From: Acarospora socialis
Taxonomy: Eukaryota > Ascomycota > Lecanoromycetes > Acarosporales > Acarosporaceae
DNA length: 64,000 bases
Assembly (NCBI GenBank): GCA_025617375.2
Contig: JAMYGW020000010.1
Coordinates: 186,001-250,000 of the forward strand
Direction of reading: 5' to 3'
Made by a program: the position numbers and the translations under genes. Below, in pieces: positions 1 to 11,908 of the stretch. The notes beneath the pieces were generated by a model. It saw only the letters and a list, made by a program, of their open reading frames with translations. It was not told where the DNA came from and made no database searches. Position 1 is the stretch's first letter, and each line of letters starts with the position of its first letter.

Positions 1-3000
1 AGATCCTTGGTTTGTAGTTTGAATTCTTTGTATAGCTGCTTGATTGTCTGAAAAGATCCATATGTCTTTGATTCTTTGATATTTCATGATTTCTTTGAGA
101 CTTAACTTCAAAGACTGTGAAATTCCAAACAATTCAGCATCATAGACTTCCATGGTGGTTCCTAGATTCCAAGATTGTTGATGTATAATATCTTTATACA
201 TGTAGCAAAGACCTGCACCTAGATTCTCATCTAGTTTTGACCCATCTGTGTACAAAACAGCATTTTTAAACTTGGTTTCCTTAGAGAAAAGTGTTTCTAG
301 TCTCTTTAGATGTTCCAAAGTAGCTAGTTTTTTGTCAGATTTGCTGATTTGAATGTCTATGTTTGGTGAAACACTCCAAGGTGCACAGCATAACTCATTT
401 TGAGTTGAAACCTCCAAATTTAGTGTTTCTGGTAGATATTTGCAAATGCTATATAGCACTTTAATCAACTGAGTTGGGTGTTTCTTCTTAATGAGAGAGT
501 TTGGATGTTGATTTCAGTCAAGATAATGATTTTCATCAATATCACATCCAGTTCCAAGTCCTGGTGGGTAGGTGTATGGAGTTCTTTGTCTAATTGGATG
601 ATTTTCTGACAAAGTAGCTATTCTTAAAGCATATAGCTCTGTTTTTTGATCAAGTCTAAATCTGGGTGGTAATATAGCTGATTCTAGCTCCATAGCAGCT
701 GATGGTGAAGACCTAAATGCACCTAGAATTTTTCTAGTTGCTGAATTTTGAAGTTTTTGAAACAGCTTTTCAAAATTCTTTTGTTGTTTCCACCATACTG
801 GGCTTCCATAGTCACTTATAGATGTGATGCAGGCTGTGTACAGCTGTTTTCCAGCTGATGTTGATAAACCCCATTCAGAATTCATCAGTCTATGCAGTAA
901 ATGCAATGTTCTAGTTGCAGAAGCTATTTTCTTTTGCACATGTGTCTTAAAAGACATTTTAGTGTCAAACCAAACACCTAGCCAGTGTACAACTTTAGAA
1001 GGATGTATAACAGTGTTATTTGGTAGTTTTACTGTTGATATAGCTTGATTTCCTTTCTGAAAATGGATGAGTTCTGACTTGCTGTCATCAAATATAACTG
1101 CATTTTCTTCAGCCCATTGAAATGCAGTTTTTGTGACTGATTCTAGTGTTTTGCTGTTGTCTGCAGCTGTTTTTCCTTCCACAATAATAGCCACATCATC
1201 AATATAGCTTGGTAGCTTTAGTTGAGTGTGTTTATTGTTGATTTTTGTGAATAGAAATCGCATATAGATCAAAAATAGCATTGGTGATATAGGTGATCCT
1301 TGTGGAATTCCAGAATTGACACTTTGTGAGTGATTTTTTTCACCATCAAAAGCTAGAGCAATTGTTCTATTTGTAAGAAAGCATTGCACCCATTTTAGTA
1401 CAGTTTGTGGTAAATGTAGTCTTTTCATGACTTTTAGCAGTTGATTTAAAGACACATAGTTAAATGCACCCTTAACATCCAAGAATAAAGCTGTCAAGAC
1501 TTTGTTGTTGTTGATTGCTTGTTGAATGTCATGTGTTAAACACATAGCTGCATCCACAGCTGATCTTTGCTTTCTACCGCCCATTTGCTCATGATATAGC
1601 AAGTTTGTGGTTTCAGCCCAATAGGAAAGTCTTGTTGCCATTATCTTTTCAGATATTTTGCCCAAGCAATTTAGTAGAGTGATTGGCCTATATGCTTTGG
1701 GTATTGAATAGTCTGCTTTGCCTTCTTTTCTTAGAATTGCACCAGTTCCTTGACGCCAGCATACTGGATGATAACCTTGATTTATTAAAACTGAATAAAC
1801 AGTGTGAAATAACTCAGATATAGCTTGATATGCATGTTGAATTATCAAAAAGGACAATCCATCTGGCCCAGGTGCTTTTTTTGTTGATGAAGTCATAATA
1901 GCTTGTTTTATTTCCTTAGAAATGACTGAAAACCATGGTTTTGTGAGACTATTATCACATTCTAGCTCAACTGAACTTGTTTGAGGTGGTTTTGGAAACA
2001 TAGCTTCAAGAAACAAGTCACATTTGTCTTTAAATGTGAGTTCTACTTTGTTTTCATGCTTTATAGGAGGTGTTTTCTCTATTTTTCGTGGTTTAGTGTA
2101 ATGATATGCTGTGAAAACATCTTTTCCAGCTGCACCTTGCAGAAAAGTAGTCCATGAGGTATGTTTGGCTTTCTGAATTGCGTGAAAGTATCTATTTCTT
2201 GCATTTCTGAATTGATTCCAGTTTTCTTGTGATTTGTGATGTTTTCAGTATCTTCTAAAACCACTCATTTCAGTTCTAAGTACTGATAATGATTCAGACC
2301 ACCATACTTTGACTTTTGAACAAGGTTTTCTCTTTGGTATATGCTGATCTGCTGCATTTGCTATCAGATTTCTGAGAGAAATAGCCATTTCTTCTAGATT
2401 TTGATCTGATAGATGTTGCATTAAGCTTTGAATTTGAACACTGGTTTGTACTGAGTTTATTTGCAGAGTTTCTGCAAATTTAACCCAGTCTGCTTTGTCT
2501 ATATTGTATGATGCACTCAGTGGACTTTCAACCCATTCAGACTCATTTGCAGTTATTTGAAACTGAATAACTTCATGGTCTGATCCAGACTCCATGTCTT
2601 GATTTACTTGCCAATTTCTGATGAAATTGCAAAGTAAGGGTGTTGCAAAAGTCAAATCAATCACTGATGTGGCATTTCCTGAGTGATGTGTATAGGTGTT
2701 TATGTCTGGTGTATTTAATAGCTCACAGTTGTGAATTTTCAGCCAGTTTATCAAAGAAGTAGCTCTTATAGAGTTTTCTATTGATGAATTTCACCATGCA
2801 TGATGTGCATTAAAATCCCCACAGATAGTAGCTCTTTGTGGTAGTTGAATTGCTGTTAAACATCTGTCTATGGTCCATTGATCATTGTTGATTTGCTGTG
2901 ACTTTTCATTGTATATGTTAAGTAACAGTATACTAGAAATTCCATTTGCTGAAATACTGAGTATTTGCAAATCTGAGTCTTTTGACAAGTCAGGTCTTGG

Positions 3001-3261
3001 TATACACACTAAATCTTGTTTAGTTTTAGACACAAATGTCATAGTTCTAGGTCTAATATCTAGATTAGATGTGGGTATCAAACTAGTAAAAGATGAATGT
3101 GAAATAGTGGTTTTGTTGTCTCTTGCAATCCATGGTTCTTGAAGAAGAACTATGTCTGCAGTTTTTGTAGCTGAATTCAGACATGAGTACATGACATTCA
3201 TAGATCTTGCGCAGTTGTGTTGTAGAATGGTGATTTGTGATGAATTTGTTGTGTTATTCAT
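1..3261 (-). pseudogene. LINE ORF2 (endonuclease-RT-RNase H), copy 1, interrupted and cut by window start
   Basis: ORF2 begins at the ATG at 3261-3259, overlapping the ORF1 stop. The N-terminal apurinic-type endonuclease shows the LQEPW motif, GDFNAHH and the SDH box. The reverse transcriptase follows, with KAPGPDG, GIPQGSPISP and the catalytic YIDD. The RNase H begins with TDGS, and its acid residues in YDAELFG and SDNQAA lie close to the window start. The frame is interrupted by three TGA codons, near 2788, 2248 and 516, each at a Trp (TGG) position in at least one sister copy or in the family. The one near 2248 is shared by all three copies. As read here the copy would not make a full ORF2 protein. 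Confidence 0.9.
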
Positions 3262-4847
3262 GACATTTTCATAGATAGTGGATCTGCTGTTGAAGAAATA
3301 GGCTGTAGTGCTTTGAAAACACTGCATTCTGCACTATTTGCTTGATGTTTCTCACCACAATTGCTGCATTTATAGACTATATGTGCACAAGTGGTTCCTT
3401 TTGACTGTGTGGGACAAAGGAAACAGCCATGTTCTCTAGTATTGTGGTTTCCCGCACAGAATTGACATGTGTCTTGATTTTTGCATACTTTTTGAGTATG
3501 TTCAAACTTTTGACACTTTCTGCATTGATCTGTTGGTTTGCAAGTGTTGTAGACTGCAGTTCTAACTGATGTTCCAGCAATTATCAGTCTGTTTCTGAGT
3601 GCTTTTTGAGCTTCTTGTTCTGATTTGACTGTCAAAACAATAGATGCATGCTGTTTTTCCTGTCTGACTTCTTCTGAAGTAAGCCAGCGTGGTAAAATAG
3701 CTAGTTTGATATCTTTGTTGAAGATTTCTACTTCATCTTTGACTAGTTGCATGTCTTCTTTGCCGTTGAAAATAGCTGTGGGAATTCCATGTGCTACTAT
3801 TTTGTACCACTTTTCATCCTTTTTGATTTCTATGAATTCAGATGATGAATTCCAGATTTGTTGATGTTTTAGCAAGTCTTCTGCTGTGCCTTCACTGGTT
3901 GTGAGCACTATACTAGCTTTGGATTGTGAAATAGCAACTGTGGAAACCAGCAAATTGTCTATTTTTGCTGTTTTAAGTGTGTTGTTGATTTTGTTGCGCA
4001 TGTCTATGGCATTGATAGTAGTTGTGGGTGTTTTTGACTTTATAACTAGATGTCTTTCTCTGAAAGTAATGGGTTTATCCACTACTTTTGACTTTGGTGC
4101 TTTTTTTTGAACAGTTGTCCATGAGTTTTGAGCATTTTGATCTTTGCTGCTTGCAATTGATGCATATGTTGCTGATTTCACTGTTTTTGTTGATGTTGGC
4201 TGTCCAAAGCTGGTTTTGTTTGTCTGTACAAAGTTGATAGGGTTTGTTTTGTTTGTCTGAAAGACAAATGCTGGTTTCTCTGTGGTTTCTGACTTTGTCT
4301 TAGACATTGTGTGAAGAATTTTGTCTAGTTTGATGTTGACTTCATCTTTGAAGCTGTCTAGTTGTTGTTGAACATCTAGTTTCTGATGAAATGCTTCATC
4401 TGACTGTTTGAGTGAGTCTAGATTTGCATTTTGTCTTGCTTGATTCAGTGTCTTGATGCTAGTTTCTAGTTCTTGTTGAACTATGGGGTTTGTGAATTGC
4501 TGAATAGCTTGCTTGAGGTAGTTTCTGGCTTGTTGAAGTAGTTTGTCACCATTTTGACTTTTTGGGTGTAGGTTTGTGCAGTTTGCATGATGAGTTTCAT
4601 GCTGATTTGATTCTTCATCAGAAGAAATAGCTTCTAGCACTGGACTGACAATGGCTCTTCTCTTTTTAGACTTTAGAATAGTCTTTTGAGAAGGTTTCAT
4701 GGTGATTTGTGATCCCAACAGGTCTGGTGAACTCATAAAGAGTTGTGGAAGTGCTGTTTTTGGTGATTTTTGTTGTTTTGTAGGTGTTTTTGGGTTTTCT
4801 AGGTTGAAATCTTGCATGAAGTTGCTGGAATCCAGTGCAAAAGTCAT
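3258..4847 (-). CDS. LINE ORF1 protein (zinc-knuckle, RNA-binding), copy 1, intact
   Basis: Open frame of 529 codons. LINE ORF1 proteins bind the element RNA and form the ribonucleoprotein needed for retrotransposition. The N-terminal half is rich in Gln, Lys, Ser and Thr with a predicted helical stretch around residues 80-180. The C-terminal 110 residues carry three Cys/His clusters: C-x2-C-x4-H-x4-C (starting CRKCQKF), then C-x2-C-x4-H-x4-HGC, and a last C-x2-C-x4-H (CSNCGEKH). Its TGA stop overlaps the ORF2 ATG in the sequence ATGA. Unlike the copy 2 frame it has no internal stop. The second residue after the first knuckle Cys pair differs from the other copies (F-E-H instead of F-G-H). 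Confidence 0.9.
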   Translation of the reverse strand: MTFALDSSNFMQDFNLENPKTPTKQQKSPKTALPQLFMSSPDLLGSQITMKPSQKTILKSKKRRAIVSPVLEAISSDEESNQHETHHANCTNLHPKSQNGDKLLQQARNYLKQAIQQFTNPIVQQELETSIKTLNQARQNANLDSLKQSDEAFHQKLDVQQQLDSFKDEVNIKLDKILHTMSKTKSETTEKPAFVFQTNKTNPINFVQTNKTSFGQPTSTKTVKSATYASIASSKDQNAQNSWTTVQKKAPKSKVVDKPITFRERHLVIKSKTPTTTINAIDMRNKINNTLKTAKIDNLLVSTVAISQSKASIVLTTSEGTAEDLLKHQQIWNSSSEFIEIKKDEKWYKIVAHGIPTAIFNGKEDMQLVKDEVEIFNKDIKLAILPRWLTSEEVRQEKQHASIVLTVKSEQEAQKALRNRLIIAGTSVRTAVYNTCKPTDQCRKCQKFEHTQKVCKNQDTCQFCAGNHNTREHGCFLCPTQSKGTTCAHIVYKCSNCGEKHQANSAECSVFKALQPISSTADPLSMKMS

Positions 4848-6165
4848 GATATGAGGTGTTTTTGGGGTTCATCCTGTCCAAATCCAAAATCCTATTCAAA
4901 TCCAGGTCCAGAAGGTCTATGTCTAGCAGTAATTATCTAGTTTTTGAAGGTAAAAACTAGATTTTCCTGAGGTTCTAGATTATAGAAGCTTTGGATCCTT
5001 ATTTCATCTAGAATAGACTGTACCCAATTGCCTAATCCAGATGTTGCTTAATATCCCAATTCATCTAGAGTAGATAAACTCTACAATAGGCTTTTACCAG
5101 CTCTACTATAAGCAAGACTATACTATAAGTCACTCAACCACTAGGTCTTGGGGCAGATGCGTCTAGGGCAAGATTTTCACGTGGAGCCTCGTATTTATAT
5201 CCCAACTACTCAGACGACGTTGTTTGCCAGTCTGAGCTTTTACCAGCAGGTAGGGCTAGAAAATAGCTACCTGCTTATACCCTTCACTAGGTCTTTGTGA
5301 GATGCTTCTAGTGTAGGGTATGTCTTCACTGGTAGGTTCTTTCTGCATGCAAAACGCTAATCAATTGACAGAAGAAATGCTCAAATTCCAGCTAAATCCG
5401 TCAAGAAATGGCTATTTTGCGGCTAGTTTTTGCGGAAACTGCGTGCAGTTGCTGGAATTGAGCGATTTGGTGTAATTCAGCCTGTAACGCTTAGAAATTC
5501 GACCTGAAACGCTGGTTTTTGGGTGAAAATAGCTGAAAAGTAGTCGATTTTGTTGATAAAATAGCTTGTTTTGATGGTGGAGCTATGTAGGTATGTTGTA
5601 TAATGCGTGAATTGATGTGGCTTGGTGTGTATAGGCTGGAATTGCTGTGTAGTTGGCGTAAAAGTGGTGTTTTTGGTGTTTTCTTGGTTGTTTTGGTGTT
5701 TTTGGTGTTTTGGTGTGAGTGAGGCTTAGTTGAGGTATCTGGTGATGCTTGGTGCGCAGAAACTCTGTCAAGCAAGCTAGAAAAATTAAGCGAAAATTTG
5801 CGAACTTCAAAAACTAGATACTAAGGGGTACAACTAAACAGTCCAACAACTTTGTGAGCAGTAAAGATATCAAAAAGCAGTAATAGTATGAATTTTAGAA
5901 GAGATCAAGGTGAAGAAAACTGTTGATTCAGAATTTTCAAAGATGCGTTGATTGTGGCGATGTTGATGTCTGAGATGTTGTTTTGAGTTTTGGCTGGAGG
6001 TACGCGAAAAATTTTCACTGAATGATAATTGAGGTACCCCACCACCAGTATTGATGATGAAGATAAGCTGTTTTGAGGGTTTATAGAAGTGAATGAGACA
6101 AAGAATTTGCACTATTCAGAATTTTGATAGCTGCTTTAGTTGTGATTCTGTGGTTTTTTGGTTCT

Positions 6166-7150
6166 TAAGTGACAATGTAGTTTTCAGAGAAAATCTTACA
6201 ATCATAAAACTTTGAGTTAAGAAGAAGATCATTTTGCAGAAAATAGTTTGTCTATTCAGTTTTTGTTATTCTGATGTGAAGTAATTCAAAGAGATATTTT
6301 TGTACAATTATCTTTTTAAATCATTCTACTTGTAGAATGTTCATCTGTTTTTTAAGTTGTGAATTTTGCATATAAAGAGTCTTTATTGTCTTGACTTGAT
6401 TTTTGTTATTTATGAAGATGATTTAAATTTTATAAATTATAATGATGTACTTTTACTGCTTAATTCTGATGTTGAATTCAAAGATTTGTATGACTTTCTT
6501 TTTCTTTTTTCACATCATCTTGTTCTTTTTCTTCTCAAAAATGAAAATCATATCATCACTGAACAGACATCTTGCAGTCATTTTTATTTCTGAGATTTTT
6601 ATCTCTTTTTGTATTTCTTGTACACTGTTCTGTTCTGTTTTTATTCTTTGTATTTCTGTTTTTATTTTTAATTTGATCATTATTTTCTGATATTTTCTCT
6701 GAGACACTGATAGAACTTTTGTTTTAAGACTTTTGAGACTGACTACTGCTACTGAGTATGTTTGTGAGAATATAAAGATTTTAATGAGATTTTAAACAAT
6801 ACTTATAAGATTCTTAATTTGTTTCTTAATCTTCTGAAAATTAATGTTCAAAGTATTATTTTTTTTTTAACATCACAGTTCTAATCATTTCTCAGATCTC
6901 TTTTATTTTAACTGAATAATTACTAACTCATACAAAATAATCTAGAGAGCTGATTGTTTCTGAGAGACTTTGAGAGTAATGAGAAAAGTGAACTTTTTGC
7001 TTGAGTGAGATTTCACTGCAACACATTTTTTCTGATTCTTCATCATCTTTCATCATTGTATGATCTTTCTTATGAATTTGTATGATGCTTAAGTGATCAC
7101 TATGATGTGTAACAATGATTAAAAAGACTCAGTGATATATAATATGACTT
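6166..7150. other. AT-rich spacer without a recognisable gene
   Basis: About 1 kb of T-rich DNA almost free of CC, GG and CG, lying between LINE copy 1 and an older LINE relic. Small open frames here are low-complexity Phe/Ile/Leu strings with no domain. It contains several copies of the TYRTAYRA octamer found in large numbers at 27-43 kb (6300, 6486, 6928, 7056, 7078), so it may be a fragment of the same kind of sequence. No coding function can be supported. Confidence 0.6.
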
Positions 7151-7153
7151 AAT

Positions 7154-7690
7154 TGTATATATTAAGTAACAGTATACTAGAAATTTCATTTGCTGTGCTA
7201 CATATATAAAGACATTATATATTAATAATTCTGAAATCTAAAAATCATCATAAAAGTTTATAATGCTGAATTGTTTGAAATTTCACAGTCTTTGAAGTTA
7301 AGTCTTAAAGAAATTATGAAATATCAAAGAATCAAAGATATTTGAATCTTTTCAGACAATTAGACAACTATATAAAAAAATTCAAAACACAAATTAAAAA
7401 TCTGAACAACATTTAATTATTAAATGTTAAGAAACTCTTCAGAAACTCATAAAAAAATGAGATTACATCTTATATTTATTGAGCTTCTGAACATAAAGAC
7501 ATTAAAAATAATGAAATAGCAGATGTAGCTGCAAAATTAAATGCAAAATAGTTAATCTCATCAGATATTGAAAGATTTACATTTATTAACTATATTAAGT
7601 GCAAAATCAAGATCAAATCACTGAAAAACTGAATCACTCATTTAGAAAAGACAACTCAAGAAAGATATTATTCACAATTTAATTAAATAT
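7154..7690 (+). mobile_element. Old, hypermutated Tad1-like LINE relic (RNase H region)
   Basis: Positions about 7254-7690 align with the RNase H part of ORF2 in LINE copy 2 (about 15023-15480), on the plus strand and with very many C-to-T/G-to-A changes. The stretch around SLKEIMKYQRIKD and the downstream GNEIAD-like region are still readable. Directly upstream, 7154-7195 matches the endonuclease region of the same family but in opposite orientation. An inverted upstream piece joined to a downstream piece is the structure left by twin priming. The relic is far older than the three main copies. Confidence 0.8.
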
Positions 7691-7899
7691 TTAATTTTAA
7701 AATCTGTTAGATCAATTTATATGATTGATTTCTAAGTCTATAATAAAGTGTTGATTGCTTGAGAAAACTACCTAGAAAGTAGTGTTTTACTTAGATACAG
7801 ACTTCTTAAAAATTAGTGCTGAGTACTTTCACAGAGTCTCATCTTATTGCAGAGTTTTAATTTTGTTGAGCTCTATGAATTCATAATAACTGCTTATGA

Positions 7900-8770
7900 A
7901 AACATTGAAAGATGATGTTCTCATCACACATACTAGTCATACTAGTATGAAGCAAGATGACAGCAATGTTTTCTGCTAATCTTCTGCATCAAAATGTCTC
8001 TTGTAGTTTTGTTTATTATGTAGTTTCTTCATTAACTTCTTTTCTTCATGATTTGTCAAGTCAATAACAACAAAAACAAAAATAATGAAATGTAGCATGA
8101 TCAGAGATGTGAAGATGCTCATGAAGATTATTCAATGATAAAAAGATTTAATGACATGTGTAACATGTCTGAGAATGTGATTTTAAGATCATTGAATTGT
8201 TGTTTGAAATTGCTGAATTTTGTGTGTTTTTTGAGACTGTTTTGTTACATTGTTTTCATGAATTTGTGATAACATTGTGTAGACATTTTGATGATAATTT
8301 CATAGTGAAATGCAATGACTTGTATCTTCAAGTCATTCATTGTTTTTGAGAATCTAGTAAAGAAAGTCATAAATTCATGATGATTATTCATGATTAACTT
8401 GTCATTTCTGCAGTTCAAAATCATATTCTCAGTCTGCATGACATTTATGCTGATAAGAATGTCTGTGTTGAGTTTATTCATTACATGTGTCTTGTATTTC
8501 ATGTAGATCTTGTTCTTGCTGTTGTCATCATGAATATATAGATGTAAGTTGATGTGTTTAAAGAAGATAAATTTGTTAACAATACTGTCAATTTGTAAAG
8601 TTATTCTGCTAAATTGCAGAAGATTTTTGACAGCTAGTCTGTGATTAATGAGCATGTGAATGACATCAGTATCTAGACAAATGAACTGAGATTCAATGAT
8701 AAAACTATCAATACTGATCTTCATAATGATGTAACTAATAGAGATAACAATATCAGTGTGATATAACAAG
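7900..8770 (-). mobile_element. Fossil Ty3-like pol fragment (aspartic protease region)
   Basis: The minus strand between about 8245 and 8769 still reads as a retropepsin-like domain of the kind found in fungal Ty3/gypsy pol genes: a CLDTD stretch at the active-site position, a mid-domain segment with LHLYIHD, and an ILISINVMQ segment where related fungal elements have the ILIGMDIL box. Sequence to the left on the same strand (about 7920-8100) continues in a way that fits the downstream linker. No LTRs are visible, so this is an isolated internal piece. It is an old, AT-rich, heavily decayed fossil. Confidence 0.6.
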
Positions 8771-10318
8771 ACAAAATAGTTGTAGTGAGCATCTGTAACA
8801 TGATATTTAAGATGTGTGATTGAAGAAAAGATCTTTTTGCATGTTAGACATGAGTAGATATGTTGTACAATTGTTTAATTTGCATAGTTGTGATTTGCTG
8901 CATCATCTTGACTAGAATCTTGATTAAGATATTCATCATTTTGTTGATTTGCATAGTAAACTGCAAAATATACTTCAATGTCAGAACAAAAAAAGAAACT
9001 CTTTATGAAAATCACAGAACCACAATCAAACCAGCTATCAAAATTCTGAATAGAGCAAATTCTTCATTTCATTCACTTTCATAAATTCTCAAAACAGCTT
9101 ATCTTCATCATCAATACTGGTGGTGAGGGACCTCAATTACCATTCTTTCAAAATTTTTCACATATCTTCTCTCAAAAAACCAAAACAACATTTCAGACAT
9201 CAACATCATCACAATCAACACATCTTTGAAAATTCTGAATCAACAGTTTTCTTCATCTTGATCTCTTCTAAAATTCATACTATTACTGCTTTTTGATATC
9301 TTTATTGCTCACAAAGTTGTTGAACTGTTTAGTTGTACCCCTTAGTATCTAGTCTTTGAAGTTTGCAAATTTTCACTTAATTTTTCTAGCTTGCTTGACA
9401 GAATTTCTGCACACCAAGCATCATCAGATACCTCAACTAAGTCTCACTCACATCAAAACACCAAAAACATCAAAACAACCAAGAAAACACCAAAAACACC
9501 ACTTTTACGCCAACTACACAGCAATTCCAGCCTATACACACCAAGCCACATCAATTCACGCATTATACAACATACCTACATAGCTCCACCATCAAAACAA
9601 GCTATTTTATCAACAAAATCGACTACTTTTCAGCTATTTTCACCCAAAAACCAGCGTTTCAGGTCGAATTTCTAAGCGTTACAGGCTGAATTACACCAAA
9701 TCGCTCAATTCCAGCAACTGCACGCAGTTTCCGCAAAAACTAGCCGCAAAATAGCCATTTCTTGACGGATTTAGCTGGAATTTGAGCATTTCTTCTGTCA
9801 ATTGATTAGCGTTTTGCATGCAGAAAGAACCTACCAGTGAAGACATACCCTACACTAGAAGCATCTCACAAAGACCTAGTGAAGGGTATAAGCAGGTAGC
9901 TATTTTCTAGCCCTACCTGCTGGTAAAAGCTCAGACTGGCAAACAACGTCGTCTGAGTAGTTGGGATATAAATACGAGGCTCCACGTGAAAATCTTGCCC
10001 TAGACGCATCTGCCCCAAGACCTAGTGGTTGAGTGACTTATAGTATAGTCTTGCTTATAGTAGAGCTGGTAAAAGCCTATTGTAGAGTTTATCTACTCTA
10101 GATGAATTGGGATATTAAGCAACATCTGGATTAGGCAATTGGGTACAGTCTATTCTAGATGAAATAAGGATCCAAAGCTTCTATAATCTAGAACCTCAGG
10201 AAAATCTAGTTTTTACCTTCAAAAACTAGATAATTACTGCTAGACATAGACCTTCTGGACCTGGATTTGAATAGGATTTTGGATTTGGACAGGATGAACC
10301 CCAAAAACACCTCATATC

Positions 10319-11908
10319 ATGACTTTTGCACTGGATTCCAGCAACTTCATGCAAGATTTCAACCTAGAAAACCCAAAAACACCTACAAAACAACAAAAAT
10401 CACCAAAAACAGCACTTCCACAACTCTTTATGAGTTCACCAGACCTGTTGGGATCACAAATCACCATGAAACCTTCTCAAAAGACTATTCTAAAGTCTAA
10501 AAAGAGAAGAGCCATTGTCAGTCCAGTGCTAGAAGCTATTTCTTCTGATGAAGAATCAAATCAGCATGAAACTCATCATGCAAACTGCACAAACCTACAC
10601 CCAAAAAGTCAAAATGGTGACAAACTACTTCAACAAGCCAGAAACTACCTCAAGCAAGCTATTCAGCAATTCACAAACCCCATAGTTCAACAAGAACTAG
10701 AAACTAGCATCAAGACACTGAATCAAGCAAGACAAAATGCAAATCTAGACTCACTCAAACAGTCAGATGAAGCATTTCATCAGAAACTAGATGTTCAACA
10801 ACAACTAGACAGCTTCAAAGATGAAGTCAACATCAAACTAGACAAAATTCTTCACACAATGTCTAAAACAAAGTCAGAAACCACAGAGAAACCAGCATTT
10901 GTCTTTCAGACAAACAAAACAAACCCTATTAACTTTGTACAGACAAACAAAACCAGCTTTGGACAGCCAACATCAACAAAAACAGTGAAATCAGCAACAT
11001 ATGCATCAATTGCAAGCAGCAAAGATCAAAATGCTCAAAACTCATGGACAACTGTTCAAAAAAAAGCACCAAAGTCAAAAGTAGTGGATAAACCCATTAC
11101 TTTCAGAGAAAGACGTCTAGTTATAAAGTCAAAAACACCCACAACTACTATCAATGCCATAGACATGCGCAACAAAATCAACAACACACTTAAAACAGCA
11201 AAAATAGACAATTTGCTGGTTTCCACAGTTGCTATTTCACAATCCAAAGCTAGTATAGTGCTCACAACCAGTGAAGGCACAGCAGAAGACTTGCTAAAAC
11301 ATCAACAAATCTGGAATTCATCATCTGAATTCATAGAAATCAAAAAGGATGAAAAGTGATACAAAATAGTAGCACATGGAATTCCCACAGCTATTTTCAA
11401 CGGCAAAGAAGACATGCAACTAGTCAAAGATGAAGTAGAAATCTTCAACAAAGATATCAAACTAGCTATTTTACCACGCTGACTTACTTCAGAAGAAGCC
11501 AGACAGGAAAAACAGCATGCATCTATTGTTTTGACAGTCAAATCAGAACAAGAAGCTCAAAAAGCACTCAGAAACAGACTGATAATTGCTGGAACATCAG
11601 TTAGAACTGCAGTCTACAACACTTGCAAACCAACAGATCAATGCAGAAAGTGTCAAAAGTTTGGACATACTCAAAAAGTATGCAAAAATCAAGACACATG
11701 TCAATTCTGTGCGGGAAACCACAATACTAGAGAACATGGCTGTTTCCTTTGTCCCACACAGTCAAAAGGAACCACTTGTGCACATATAGTCTATAAATGC
11801 AGCAATTGTGGTGAGAAACATCAAGCAAATAGTGCAGAATGCAGTGTTTTCAAAGCACTACAGCCTATTTCTTCAACAGCAGATCCACTATCTATGAAAA
11901 TGTCATGA
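10319..11908 (+). pseudogene. LINE ORF1 (zinc-knuckle protein), copy 2, two internal TGA codons
   Basis: Same 529-codon frame as the intact ORF1 of copies 1 and 3, starting with ATG at 10319 and ending in the TGA that overlaps the ORF2 start. Two TGG (Trp) codons of the other copies are TGA here, at about 11357 and 11480, so the frame is cut before the three Cys/His clusters (about 11640-11850). Both changes fit the CCA-to-TCA mutation bias seen throughout the window. The downstream zinc-knuckle part is otherwise unchanged. Confidence 0.92.

Larger units (their letters stand above)
1..6165 (-). mobile_element. Tad1-like LINE, copy 1 (3' end beyond window)
   Basis: Non-LTR retrotransposon on the minus strand, about 99% identical by eye to copies 2 and 3. 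From its 5' end (near 6165, where it matches the 5' end of copy 3) it has a roughly 1.3-kb 5' leader, ORF1 (zinc-knuckle protein) and ORF2 (endonuclease, reverse transcriptase, RNase H). The end of the RNase H domain and the 3' UTR lie beyond position 1. The leader contains a TATAAATA box and two imperfect copies of a block with the core AAGACCTAGTG, about 140 bp apart. ORF1 plus an RNase H-bearing ORF2 fits the fungal Tad1 clade. The copy is only lightly mutated, so insertion was recent relative to the surrounding DNA. Confidence 0.93.

Noticed and set aside
5491-5775. 94-codon frame rich in Thr, Lys and Pro, present in all three LINE leaders
   Set aside because: Low-complexity and lying in the 5' leader. 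Differences between copies look like random C-to-T changes, with no sign of protein constraint.
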